A DNA stretch of 40,841 nt from Planctomycetota bacterium (GTDB lineage: Bacteria > Planctomycetota > B15-G4 > JADJEK01): assembly GCA_016213895.1 (NCBI GenBank), contig JACQZJ010000028.1:69704-110544 (forward strand), written 5' to 3'. Both the position numbers and the translations under genes were made by a program. The notes under the pieces were generated by a model. It saw only the letters and a list, made by a program, of their open reading frames with translations. It did not search any database and was not told the DNA's origin. Of the stretch, positions 18,493 through 26,929 are shown one piece after another (position 1 is the stretch's first letter; the number at the start of each line of letters is the position of its first letter).

Positions 18493-18683
18493 GTGGGATC
18501 ACCGAACGTGCAGCCGCCCGAGCCCACGCGGCCGGTGCTCGGAGACTGTAGCGTCCAGCGCTCGGCGGGCGTCCTGCTTTCCCGGCCCGCGGCGCCAGCC
18601 CGTGCGTCCGCTCCCGTCCTGCCGCGCCGGATTCCCCGGCGGCCGCCATCCGCACCCCAGCGCGCACGAACCCGTCCCGCTCC

Positions 18684-18712
18684 TTGCCTGGGGCTGCGGC
18701 AACGGGCAGACT
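18684..18712 (+). promoter_or_regulatory. Candidate sigma-70-type promoter of the hyuA operon
   Basis: TTGCCT (18684-18689), a 17-base spacer, then CAGACT (18707-18712). This matches 4/6 of the -35 and 3/6 of the -10 consensus and places a start site about 45 bases before the hyuA ATG. It lies in the 271-base gap that separates the divergent sulfotransferase and hyuA genes; no other structure stands out there. Confidence 0.35.
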
Positions 18713-18763
18713 GGGCGCTTCCGTGCGCCGGCTTGCGCGGCGCGCTCCGGAATGGTGGAGGCC

Positions 18764-20794
18764 ATGCGCTACAAGATCGGGATCGACGTTGGCGGTACGT
18801 TCACCGACCTGTTCCTCTGGTCCCCGGCCGGCGCGGTGGAGACGTTCAAGGTGCTCTCCACTCCCGAGGACCCCTCCATCGGGGTGCTCGATGGTCTGGC
18901 CGCGATCGCCGAGTCCAAGGGAGAGTCGCGCGAGGCGCTCGCCGCGCAGGTGACGACGATCGTGCACGGCACGACCGTGACCACGAACGCGGTCTTGACG
19001 CGCGGCGGGGCCAAGACCGGGCTGATCACCACCACGGGCGTGCGCGACGCTCTGGAGATGCGGCGCGGCATCCGCGAGGAGCAGTACAACAACCGCCTGC
19101 GGAACGTGGTGCCGCTCGTGCCGCGCCGCCTGCGCCGGCCGGTGCGCGGGCGCCTGGATCACGCGGGCGCCGAGCTCCTGCCGCTCGCCGAAGACGACGT
19201 GCGCGCCGCCGCCTCCCTGCTGAAGCAGGAGGGCTGCGCCGCGGTGGCCGTCTGCCTGATGAACGCCTTCGCCAACCCGGCGCACGAGAAGCGCGTCACG
19301 GCGATCGTGCGCGCCGTGCTGCCCGGCGCCTACCTCAGCGTGTCCACCGAGGTGCTGCCGACCATCCGCTTCTACAACCGCGCCTCGACCACGGTGCTGA
19401 ACGCCTACGTCGGCCCTGTCTTCGGCGCGTACATGCAGAACCTCGCTTCCCGCCTGAAGGAAGTCGGCTTCCGCGGGGTGCTGCTCATCATGCAGTCGAA
19501 CGGCGGCGTGGCCCTGCCCGAGGTCACCGCGCAGCACGCGGCGAGCACCCTCCTTTCCGGCCCGGCCGCGGGCCCGCGCGCGGGCGTGGCCTACGCGCTC
19601 GAGCACGGCCGCAGCGACGCCGTGGTCGTGGACATGGGCGGCACGAGCTTCGACGCTTCGCTGGTGCAGAAGGGCGAGGCCGCGCTCAACAACGAGGGCG
19701 AGATCGACCGCCTGCGCATCGCCTTGCCCATGCTCGCCATCACGACCATCGGCGCGGGCGGCGGCAGCATCGGCTGGGTGGACGAGGGAGGGCTCCTGAA
19801 CATGGGACCGCAGTCGGCCGGCGCGCGTCCGGGCCCGGCCTGCTACGGAAGGAGCGGCGAACTCGCAACCTGCACGGACGCGGACCTGCAGCTCGGCTAC
19901 CTCGACCCGGCCTACTTCGCCTGGCCGCTGGCGCTGGATGTCGACGAGGCCGCGGCCGGCATATACCGCGTGATCAACACCAACATGGCTCACGGCGTGC
20001 GCGAGGTCACGGTCAAGCGCGGGCTCGATCCGCGCGCCTTCCCGCTGGTGGTGGCGGGCGGCGCGGGAGCGCTGCACGCCTGCATGATCGCGCGCGAGCT
20101 GGAGATCCCGACGCTGCTCGTGCCGCCCACCGCCTCGGTGCTGTGCGCGGCCGGCATGCTGCTCTCCGACCTGCAGCACGACTTCGTGCGCTCCTTCGTG
20201 ACGCCTCTCGCGAGTGCTGACTGGCGCGCCCTGCTCTGCCTGGTCGACGAGATGACCGCTGCCGGAGGAAGCCAGCTCGAAGTGGAGGGCATCCCGCCGG
20301 AGCGCGCCACGCACCAGGCGGCCCTCGACCTGCGCTACGTCAAGCAGTACCACGAGGTCACCGTGCCGGTGCCGCGCGCCGCCATCGAGCGCGCCGACCT
20401 CGAGGCCATCGCCGCTCTCTTCCACGCGCGCCACAACCAGCTCTACGGCTACGACCTCGCCGCCGAGGGCACTCCTCTCGAGCTGATCAACGTGCGTGTG
20501 AAATCGGTCGGCCTGGCTGAAAAGCCCGCGCTGCCGCGCCTCGCGGCGGGCGGCGCGGATCCGGGCGCGGCGTTGAAGGGCAAGCGGCGCGTCTTCCTGC
20601 CGGAGCGCTCCGCCTTCGGCGAGGCGCCGGTCTACGACGGCCACCGCCTGCGGGCGGGGAACGTCATCCCCGGGCCGGCCTTGATCGAGCGCACGGACAC
20701 CACCATCTTCGTGAGCGAGAGCTTCAGCGCGCGGGTGGACGGCCTGGGCAGCTGCGTGCTGACCGCTTGCGCCGGGAGCGGCGGCAATGAGTGA
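18764..20794 (+). CDS. hyuA: Hydantoinase/oxoprolinase family subunit A (ATP-binding)
   Basis: A 676-residue HyuA-type subunit. The N-terminal ASKHA-like ATPase signature is YKIGIDVGGTFTDLF (residues 3-17). VHGTTVTTNAVLTRGGAKTGLITT follows, the second family block. MRRGIREEQYNNRLRNVVPLVPR is a region where acetone/acetophenone carboxylases and lactam hydrolases differ from classic hydantoinases. GLLIMQSNGG-type (GVLLIMQSNGGV), VVDMGGTSFDASLV, GAGGGSIGWVDEGG and the GAGALHAC-like AGGAGALHACMIA complete the fold. HyuA/HyuB pairs use ATP to open cyclic amides (5-oxoproline, hydantoins, lactams) or to carboxylate ketones. The ATG at 18764 is preferred (GGTGGAG just upstream); an in-frame ATG exists at 18752. 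The stop overlaps hyuB by eight bases, so the two are coupled. It is the first gene of a seven-gene catabolic operon. Confidence 0.88.
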   Translation: MRYKIGIDVGGTFTDLFLWSPAGAVETFKVLSTPEDPSIGVLDGLAAIAESKGESREALAAQVTTIVHGTTVTTNAVLTRGGAKTGLITTTGVRDALEMRRGIREEQYNNRLRNVVPLVPRRLRRPVRGRLDHAGAELLPLAEDDVRAAASLLKQEGCAAVAVCLMNAFANPAHEKRVTAIVRAVLPGAYLSVSTEVLPTIRFYNRASTTVLNAYVGPVFGAYMQNLASRLKEVGFRGVLLIMQSNGGVALPEVTAQHAASTLLSGPAAGPRAGVAYALEHGRSDAVVVDMGGTSFDASLVQKGEAALNNEGEIDRLRIALPMLAITTIGAGGGSIGWVDEGGLLNMGPQSAGARPGPACYGRSGELATCTDADLQLGYLDPAYFAWPLALDVDEAAAGIYRVINTNMAHGVREVTVKRGLDPRAFPLVVAGGAGALHACMIARELEIPTLLVPPTASVLCAAGMLLSDLQHDFVRSFVTPLASADWRALLCLVDEMTAAGGSQLEVEGIPPERATHQAALDLRYVKQYHEVTVPVPRAAIERADLEAIAALFHARHNQLYGYDLAAEGTPLELINVRVKSVGLAEKPALPRLAAGGADPGAALKGKRRVFLPERSAFGEAPVYDGHRLRAGNVIPGPALIERTDTTIFVSESFSARVDGLGSCVLTACAGSGGNE

Positions 20795-22523
20795 CGTCAA
20801 GATCGACAAGGTGCTGGTCTCCATCATCGGCCGCGCGCTCAAGGCGATCACCGGCGAGATGAGCGTGAGCATGGAGAAGAGCACGCGCTCGCCCATCCTG
20901 TGCGAGGCCAAGGACTTCGTCACCGGCCTTTACGACGCCGAAGGGCGCATGCTCGAGCAGACAGAGAACCTGCCGATCCTGAGCTTCTCGCTCAGCCCGG
21001 TCTGCCGGCACATCGCCGCGGCCTTCAAGGGCGACGTGCACCCCGGCGACGTCTTCTTCCACAACGACGTCTTCACCTTCGGCAACCAGAACAACGACGT
21101 CGCCGCCTTCAAGCCGATCTTCCACCGCGAGCGGCTCGTGGCCTGGGCCGCGACCAAGGGCCACCAGGCGGACATCGGCGGCGCGGTGCGCGGCGGCTAC
21201 AACCCGAACGCCACCGAGGTGTGGCAGGAGGCGCTGCGCATCCCGGCGGTCAAGGTGTACGACCGCGGCAAGCTGCGCAAGGACGTCTGGGACCTGATCT
21301 TCGCCAACATCCGCCTGCCGATCGTCATGGAGGACATGCGCGCCGAGATCGGGAGCTGCACGGTGGGGGAGCGGCGGCTGCTCGAGCTGATCGACAAGTA
21401 CGGGCTCGATGTCTTCGAGGCGCACAAGGAGCACCTGTTCGAGGCGACCGCGAAGATGATGGAGGCGGAGATCCGCTCCATTCCGAGCGGGACGTACCAC
21501 GGCGAGGCGCAGGTCTACTTCGACGGCAAGACGCCGGGCTCGCGCTACACCATCCGCGTGGAGATCACCGTTGCGGACGAGCGCATCCGCTTCGACTACT
21601 CCGCCACCGATCCGCAGACCGACGGCTTCGTCAACGGCACCTACACCTCGAGCGCCTCGGCGACGATCCTCACTTTCCTGCAGATGGTCAACCCCAACAT
21701 CCCGCACAACGACGGCATGTTGCGGCCCATCGAGATCGTCATCCCCGAGGGCACGATCCTGAACGCCTCCTACCCGGCGGCGACCACGTTCGGCAACCAC
21801 CTGTGCCCGCCGAACGCGGACGCGATCATCCGCGCGCTGGCGCCGGCCATCCCCGAGCGCGTCACCGCCGGTTGGAACCAGCTGCTCTGCTCCCTCTCCA
21901 CCGGCCAGGACCCGCGCCGCCGCGGCAGCTACGTGGACATCCTCTTCATGGGCCTGAAGGGCGGCTCGGGCGCACTCAGCGGCTGCGACGGCTACGACCA
22001 CATCGGCATGATCGACGCGTCGGGCGGCGTCCTCGACCAGGACTACGAGATGTTCGAGCAGCAGACGCCGCACCGCCTGATCTCGCACGAGTACCTCGCC
22101 GACTCGGGAGGCGCGGGCGAGTTCCGCGGCGGGCTCGGCGTGGAGACCGTGTACCAGGTCGGCGCGGACGACACGCAGATCGTCGCCTTCGGCGACGGCG
22201 ACGTGGAGCCCGCCTTCGGCCTGTTCGGCGGGCGCCCCGGCACCCTCAACTTCATCGAGCTGCGCTACCCGGACGGGCGCGTGCGCCGCGCCGCCAGCAA
22301 GGACCTGGTGCGCGGCGTGCCGCGCGGCACCGTCTACGTGCAGCAGGCGGGCGGCGGCGGCGGCTACGGCGACCCCAGGCGCCGGCCGGCGGAGACGGTC
22401 AGGGAGGAGGTCCGAAACGAGGTGGTGTCGCTCGTGGCGGCGCGCGCGCTCTACGGCGTGGCGCTCGACCCCGAGACGCTCGAAATCGACGAGCAGGAGA
22501 CCGCGCGCCTGCGCGGCCGCTGA
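20787..22523 (+). CDS. hyuB: Hydantoinase/oxoprolinase family subunit B
   Basis: A 578-residue HyuB-type catalytic partner of HyuA. The hallmark stretches are present: MEKSTRSPILCEAKDF near the N-terminus, then QTENLPILSF, HPGDVFFHNDVFTFGNQNNDVAAFKP and WAATKGHQADIGGAVRGGYNPNATEVWQE. IRLPIVMEDMRAEIGSC, RFDYSATDPQTDGFVNGTY (the FDFSGTxPQ motif of the family), FLQMVNPNIPHNDGMLRPIEIVIPEGTILN and the Gly-rich end AGGGGGYGDPRRR follow. Acidic and His residues in the HNDVF and GHQADIGG segments are the likely metal and substrate ligands. The subunit pair probably hydrolyses an amide or imide ring, or carboxylates a ketone, at ATP cost; sequence alone does not decide. ATGAGTGA overlaps the hyuA stop. 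The acyl-CoA dehydrogenase starts 16 bases later after a strong GGAGGGG site. Confidence 0.9.
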   Translation: MSDVKIDKVLVSIIGRALKAITGEMSVSMEKSTRSPILCEAKDFVTGLYDAEGRMLEQTENLPILSFSLSPVCRHIAAAFKGDVHPGDVFFHNDVFTFGNQNNDVAAFKPIFHRERLVAWAATKGHQADIGGAVRGGYNPNATEVWQEALRIPAVKVYDRGKLRKDVWDLIFANIRLPIVMEDMRAEIGSCTVGERRLLELIDKYGLDVFEAHKEHLFEATAKMMEAEIRSIPSGTYHGEAQVYFDGKTPGSRYTIRVEITVADERIRFDYSATDPQTDGFVNGTYTSSASATILTFLQMVNPNIPHNDGMLRPIEIVIPEGTILNASYPAATTFGNHLCPPNADAIIRALAPAIPERVTAGWNQLLCSLSTGQDPRRRGSYVDILFMGLKGGSGALSGCDGYDHIGMIDASGGVLDQDYEMFEQQTPHRLISHEYLADSGGAGEFRGGLGVETVYQVGADDTQIVAFGDGDVEPAFGLFGGRPGTLNFIELRYPDGRVRRAASKDLVRGVPRGTVYVQQAGGGGGYGDPRRRPAETVREEVRNEVVSLVAARALYGVALDPETLEIDEQETARLRGR

Positions 22524-22539
22524 AGCACGGAGGGGCGCC

Positions 22540-23658
22540 ATGGACTTCTCGTTGACGGCGGAGCAGGAGGCGGTCCGCGAGACCTTCCGCGCCTTCGCCG
22601 AGCGCGAGGTGAAGCCGCAGGCCAGGGACCTGGACGAGAATCCGCGCTTCCCGCGCGAGCTGTTCCAGAAGGTCGGGGAGCTCGGGCTCTTCGGCATGCG
22701 CTACCCCGAGCCGGAAGGCGCCGGCACGGACGTCTTCACCTACATCCTCGCGGTCGAGGAGCTGGCGGCCGCGAGCCTCTCGGTCGCGGCCGCGTGCACC
22801 ATGCAGTCGCTCATGGGCACGTACTTCGTGCACAAGTTCACGACGGGCGAGCTGCGCCGCCGCTTCTTCGTGCCGGCGCTCAGCGGCGACGTGGTCGGCA
22901 CCATCTGCATGACCGAGCCGAACGCGGGTTCGGACCTATTGAGCCTGACGACGCGCGCCGTGGAGAAGACCGGGGACTGGTTCATCACCGGCCAGAAGAC
23001 CTGGATCACCTCGGCGCCGGTGGCGGACATGTTCACCGTGCTGGCGCGCACTGGCGCGAAGGAGTTGTCCTTCTTCCTGGTGGAGAAGGACGCCGCCGGC
23101 CTCGAGGTGGGGCGCGGCATCGACAAGATGGGCGTGCGCTCCTCGGTGACCTCGGAGGTGAGCTTCAACGAGACGCCGGCGACCTGCCTGCTCGGCGAGC
23201 GCGGCGCGGGCTTCTCCTACTTGCGCGAGATCCTGGCCGAGATCCGCGTGGTGACCGCGGCGCTGGCGCTCGGCGTGGCGCGCGCGGCGCTCGCCGAGGC
23301 GGTCGCCTACGCGAAGGAGCGCGTGCAGTTCGGCCAGCCCATCGGCCGCTTCCAGGCGGTGCAGGCGCACCTCGCCGACATGGCGGTCGACCTGGAGGCG
23401 GCGCGGCGCCTGACCTGGTGGGCCGCCTGGCGCAGCGACCAAGGCCTCCCCAACGACGACGAGGCGGGCATGGCCAAGCTCTTCGCCAGCGAGGCCGCGC
23501 TCCGCGTCTGCGACCGCGCTTCACGCGTGTTCGCGAGTTACGGCTTCGCCAAGGAGTACCCGGTCGAGCGCTACCTGCGCGACGTGCGCTTCACCCTGAT
23601 CGGCGGCGGCACCTCCGAGATCCTGAAGATCAACATCGCGCGAGGGCTGACGAGATGA
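22540..23658 (+). CDS. Acyl-CoA dehydrogenase family flavoprotein
   Basis: A 372-residue FAD enzyme with all ACAD blocks. These are the N-terminal helices (FSLTAEQEAVRETFRAFAEREVKPQA), ICMTEPNAGSDLLSL and FITGQKTWITSAP (FAD and substrate contacts), KMGVRSSVTSEVSF and YAKERVQFGQPIGRFQAVQAHLADMA (FAD pyrophosphate-binding Arg/Gln). The C-terminus is YGFAKEYPVERYLRDVRFTLIGGGTSEILKINIAR. It should oxidise the alpha,beta bond of an acyl-CoA, passing electrons to ETF. At the medium-chain-type base position (Glu376, 'YEGT') it has Gly (GGGTSEI). At the LCAD/isovaleryl-type position on helix G it has Ile before Arg (AEIRVVTA), with a Glu one residue earlier, so the catalytic base is not obvious. ATGA overlaps the next gene. 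Confidence 0.88.
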   Translation: MDFSLTAEQEAVRETFRAFAEREVKPQARDLDENPRFPRELFQKVGELGLFGMRYPEPEGAGTDVFTYILAVEELAAASLSVAAACTMQSLMGTYFVHKFTTGELRRRFFVPALSGDVVGTICMTEPNAGSDLLSLTTRAVEKTGDWFITGQKTWITSAPVADMFTVLARTGAKELSFFLVEKDAAGLEVGRGIDKMGVRSSVTSEVSFNETPATCLLGERGAGFSYLREILAEIRVVTAALALGVARAALAEAVAYAKERVQFGQPIGRFQAVQAHLADMAVDLEAARRLTWWAAWRSDQGLPNDDEAGMAKLFASEAALRVCDRASRVFASYGFAKEYPVERYLRDVRFTLIGGGTSEILKINIARGLTR

Positions 23659-24071
23659 GCGGCGGCGGCAACGAGGCGGCGGCACCCATCCGCGTGCTGA
23701 TCGCCAAACCCGGGCTCGACGGCCACGACGTGGGCGCCAAGGTCGTGTGCCGCGCGCTCCTCGACGCCGGCATGCAGGTCGTCTACACCGGCCTGCGCCA
23801 GTCGCCGGAAGAGATCGCCGAGGCGGCGGAGCGCCTCGACGCCGAGGTCATCGGCCTGTCGGTGATGTCGGGCGCGCACCTGCCGCTCTGCCGGAAGGTC
23901 GGCGCGGAGTTGCGCGCCCGGAACCTGGCTGAGCGCCTGTGGATCGTGGGCGGGGTCATCCCCGCGGGCGACGAGGCGGCGCTGCGCGAATTGGGCGTGG
24001 ACGGCGTCTTCCCCATCGGCACGCCCTTCGAGGAGATCGTGCGCTTCATTCGCGAAAGGGTCAGGCCGTGA
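23655..24071 (+). CDS. Cobalamin-binding small subunit of an acyl-CoA mutase
   Basis: A 138-residue free-standing B12 domain like the C-terminal part of methylmalonyl-CoA mutase or the small subunit of isobutyryl-CoA mutase. KPGLDGHDVGAKVV holds the DxHxxG motif; His24 should replace dimethylbenzimidazole as lower cobalt ligand. GLSVMSGAHL (the SxL-like loop) and WIVGGVIPAGD (the GG loop) bind the nucleotide tail, and the end GTPFEEIVRFIRERVR is the normal last helix. It binds adenosylcobalamin and docks on the TIM-barrel subunit encoded next. Start and stop both overlap neighbours by four bases (ATGA with the dehydrogenase, GTGA with the large subunit), implying fixed stoichiometry. Confidence 0.92.
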   Translation: MSGGGNEAAAPIRVLIAKPGLDGHDVGAKVVCRALLDAGMQVVYTGLRQSPEEIAEAAERLDAEVIGLSVMSGAHLPLCRKVGAELRARNLAERLWIVGGVIPAGDEAALRELGVDGVFPIGTPFEEIVRFIRERVRP

Positions 24072-25678
24072 GCGAGGCAGGGAAAGACGATGTCGCCCCG
24101 GTCGCATGGGAGTCCGGGCTCGAGATCAAGCCGCTCTACACGCCGCGCGAGGTCGAGGAGAGTGGCGGCACGGCCGCGGTCGGCCTGCCCGGGGAGTACC
24201 CTTTCACGCGCGGCATCCACCCGCTCATGTACAGGAAGCGCCCCTGGACCATGCGCCAGTACTCGGGCTTCGGCACGGCGCAGGAGACGCGCGAGCGCTT
24301 CCTCTACCTGATCAAGACGGGCAACACCGGCCTGAACGTGGCCTTCGACCTGCCCACGCAGTGCGGGCGCGACTCGGACGATCCGCTGGCCGAGGGCGAG
24401 GTCGGCCGCGTGGGCATGGCCGTAGACACGCTCGCCGACATGGAGGAGGCGTTCTCGGGCATCGACTTGAACCGCATCAGCGTGTCCTTGACCATCAACG
24501 GCGCGGCCGTGCCGATCATGGCCATGTACTTCGCCATGGCCAGGAAGCGCGGGCTCGACCTCGCCACGCTGCGCGGCACGGCGCAGAACGACATCCTCAA
24601 GGAGTTCGTCGGCCGCGGCACCTGGATCTTCCCGGTCGACCCGTCGGTGAAGCTCGTGGGCGACACCATCGAGTTCTGCACGAAGCACGTGCCGAAGTAC
24701 TTCCCGGTCTCGGTGTGCGGCTACCACATCCGCGAGTCGGGCGCCACGCCGGCGCAGGAGATGGCCTACGGCCTCCTGATCGCCTGCGCGTACCTCGACC
24801 ACGCCCTGGCGCGCGGGCTCTCGATCGACGACTTCGCCAGCGGCCTGTCCTTCAACTTCGACATCTTCGGCAACCTCTGGGAGCAGGTCGCCAAGTTCCG
24901 CGCCGGGCGCAGGCTTTGGGCCAGGATCTTGAAGGAGCGCTACGGCGCGCGCGATCCGCGCTCGCAGCAGATGCGCATGATCGCCGGCGGCGGGGGCGGC
25001 GGGCTGACCATCCAGCAGCCGGAGAACAACATCATGCGCTCGACCTGCTACGCCCTGGCGAGCGCGCTGTCCGGCACGCAGACCATGGCGCTCTGCTCCT
25101 ACGACGAGGCCTACACCATCCCCAGCGAGCGGGCGGCGCACATCTCGCTCCGGACCATGCAGATCCTCATGCTCGAGATCGGATTGTGCGACACGGTCGA
25201 TCCTCTCGCTGGGTCGTACTTCGTCGAGACCACGACCAACGAGATGGAGAGGCTCATCAGCGCGGTCATGGACGAGGTCGAAGGGCAGGGAGGCATCGTG
25301 GCTAGCATCTCCTCCGGCTCGATCCAGGCCGCCGTGAGCCGTGAGGCCTACGAGCGTGAAAAGAGGATCCGCTCGGGGCAAGAGCGCAAGGTCGGGCAGA
25401 ACTGCTTCGTCGAGGAGGAAGAGGAACGCTCCGTCGAGCTGCACCCCTACCGCGAGGAGGAGGCGAAGAAGCAGGTCGAGCGCCTCGCGAACGTGCGGCG
25501 CGTGCGCGGCGAGCACGCGGTGCGGCGCGCCCTCGCCGAGCTGGAGCGCGCGGCGCGCGCCGGCGAGAACGTCATGCCGGCCGCGATGGACGCCGTCCTG
25601 GCCTACGCCACCGTGGGCGAGGTCTGCGGGGTCTTGCGCGACGTCTACGGCGGCTACGCCGAGCCGATCAGGTTCTGA
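24068..25678 (+). CDS. Adenosylcobalamin-dependent acyl-CoA mutase large subunit, divergent methylmalonyl-CoA mutase type
   Basis: A 536-residue TIM-barrel subunit starting at GTG within GTGA. Residues needed for radical carboxyacyl chemistry are present by alignment with Propionibacterium MutB: Tyr65 (Tyr89 there), Gln173 (Gln197), Arg183 (Arg207, which binds the substrate carboxylate), Tyr219 and His220 (Tyr243/His244). Isobutyryl-type enzymes carry Phe and Gln at the Tyr89/Arg207 positions, so a carboxylated acyl-CoA such as methylmalonyl-CoA is favoured. However, the near-universal 'HTQT/SxGxSLT' segment is replaced by MIAGGGGGGLT (304-314), 'SLHTN' by TMALCS, and the FFF barrel strand by FNFDIFGNLW. 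These regions line the CoA/substrate channel, so the substrate may differ. It needs the preceding B12 subunit. No chaperone (MeaB) or epimerase is nearby. The A of its TGA is the first base of the next ATG. Confidence 0.88.
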   Translation: MSEAGKDDVAPVAWESGLEIKPLYTPREVEESGGTAAVGLPGEYPFTRGIHPLMYRKRPWTMRQYSGFGTAQETRERFLYLIKTGNTGLNVAFDLPTQCGRDSDDPLAEGEVGRVGMAVDTLADMEEAFSGIDLNRISVSLTINGAAVPIMAMYFAMARKRGLDLATLRGTAQNDILKEFVGRGTWIFPVDPSVKLVGDTIEFCTKHVPKYFPVSVCGYHIRESGATPAQEMAYGLLIACAYLDHALARGLSIDDFASGLSFNFDIFGNLWEQVAKFRAGRRLWARILKERYGARDPRSQQMRMIAGGGGGGLTIQQPENNIMRSTCYALASALSGTQTMALCSYDEAYTIPSERAAHISLRTMQILMLEIGLCDTVDPLAGSYFVETTTNEMERLISAVMDEVEGQGGIVASISSGSIQAAVSREAYEREKRIRSGQERKVGQNCFVEEEEERSVELHPYREEEAKKQVERLANVRRVRGEHAVRRALAELERAARAGENVMPAAMDAVLAYATVGEVCGVLRDVYGGYAEPIRF

Positions 25679-26913
25679 TGGCGGGTGCGAGGCGAAAGCG
25701 CGGCGCGGGCGCGAAGCGGCGCGTGGTCTTGAGCGTCGAGCAGGCGCTCGCCATGCCCTACGCCACCCTGCGCTTCGTCCATCTCGGCTGGCGCGTGATC
25801 CGCATCGAGCCCACGCCCGTTCCCGGACAGACGGCGCGCGGCGATCCGAACCGCTACATCGGCCGGCCGGTGGCGGGCGCGGATCGCCACAGCTACTACG
25901 TGGCCCCCAACGTGGGGAAAGAGGCGATCGCCCTGAACCTCAAGGAGGAGGAGGGGCGCGCTCTCCTGCACCGCCTGCTGCGCGAGCTGCCGGCCGACGT
26001 CTTCTGCACCAATACCCTGCCGGCGCACCTGCCGAAGCTCGGCATCGACTACGAGCGCCTGCGTCGGGAGCGCGCCGATCTCGTCTGGTGCGGCATCTCG
26101 GCCATGGGCGCCGTTCACCCGGAGGTCCCGGGCTACGACCCGATGGTGCAGGCCTTGGTCGGCTACATGGACCTGACCGGCGATCCCGCCGGCCCGCCGC
26201 TCCTCTGCGGCCTGCCTATCGTTGACCTGAAAGCGGGCGACGAGGCCTTCGCCCAGACCATCCTCGCCCTGATGGAGCGCGCCGAGACCGGCCGCGGCAG
26301 GATGATCGACATCTCCATGGCGCGGGTCGCGGCCTCCTGGCTGCACACTTTCCTGCCCATGCTCGACATGGGCAGCCCGCCGGAGGAGCTGCGCCGTTCG
26401 GGCAACGAGCACCGCCAGTTCATTCCGGTGAACGCCTACCGCACGGCGGACGGCTTCATCTTCGTGGCGATCGGCAGCGACGGCCAGTGGCGACGCTTCA
26501 CCGAGCAGCCATTCTTCGCCGCCCTGCGCCAGGAGCGCTTCGCCACGAACGAAGGCAGGCGCCAGCACAAGGCCGAGCTGCACGCGGCCATCGAGGAGAT
26601 CACGCGGGCACAGTGCCTGGGCGCCGTGGCCGAGGCGCTCGCCGCCGCCTCCGTGCCGCACGCGCCGATCACGCCGCTCGAGGAGGTCAGCGGCCTGCCC
26701 TTCCTCCAGGACGCCCTGCTCCGCACCAGGACGCCGGCAGGCGCAACGGTGCGGCTGCCGCCTCCGGCGGTCCCGACCGCGCACCTCGACGAGATCGGCG
26801 GCGTGCTGCCGTTTCCCCCGCGCTACGGCGAAGAGACCGACGCGGTCCTGGCCGAGGCGGGCGTCGCCCGCGAGGAGATCGCGAGCCTGCGCGCGCGCGG
26901 TATCATCGCGTGA
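25678..26913 (+). CDS. Class III CoA-transferase (CaiB/BaiF/formyl-CoA transferase family)
   Basis: A 411-residue CoA-transferase. The family's knotted fold is marked by the N-terminal HLGWRVIRIEP, the SYYVAPNVGKEAIALNL block (usually 'fxxxNrgKrsialdL'), DVFCTNTLPAHLPKLGIDYERLR and GYDPMVQALVGYMDLTGDPAGPPL. Then comes LPIVDLKAGDEAF, where Asp183 is the expected catalytic nucleophile forming aspartyl-CoA anhydride, and AETGRGRMIDISMARVA. It moves CoA between an acyl-CoA donor and a free acid without ATP. In this operon it could activate the acid released by HyuAB before the dehydrogenase and mutase act; that order is inference. The N-terminus has an unusual basic stretch (ARRKRGAGAKRR) and lacks the typical 'GxRVlDlt' opening. 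Translation is coupled through TGATG to the mutase gene. Confidence 0.88.
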   Translation: MAGARRKRGAGAKRRVVLSVEQALAMPYATLRFVHLGWRVIRIEPTPVPGQTARGDPNRYIGRPVAGADRHSYYVAPNVGKEAIALNLKEEEGRALLHRLLRELPADVFCTNTLPAHLPKLGIDYERLRRERADLVWCGISAMGAVHPEVPGYDPMVQALVGYMDLTGDPAGPPLLCGLPIVDLKAGDEAFAQTILALMERAETGRGRMIDISMARVAASWLHTFLPMLDMGSPPEELRRSGNEHRQFIPVNAYRTADGFIFVAIGSDGQWRRFTEQPFFAALRQERFATNEGRRQHKAELHAAIEEITRAQCLGAVAEALAAASVPHAPITPLEEVSGLPFLQDALLRTRTPAGATVRLPPPAVPTAHLDEIGGVLPFPPRYGEETDAVLAEAGVAREEIASLRARGIIA

Positions 26914-26929
26914 CCGCAAGTGAGCCACG

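Noticed and set aside
18260-20923. Minus-strand frame of 887 codons over hyuA
   Set aside because: Shadow of hyuA; His/Val/Ala/Arg bias and no signature.
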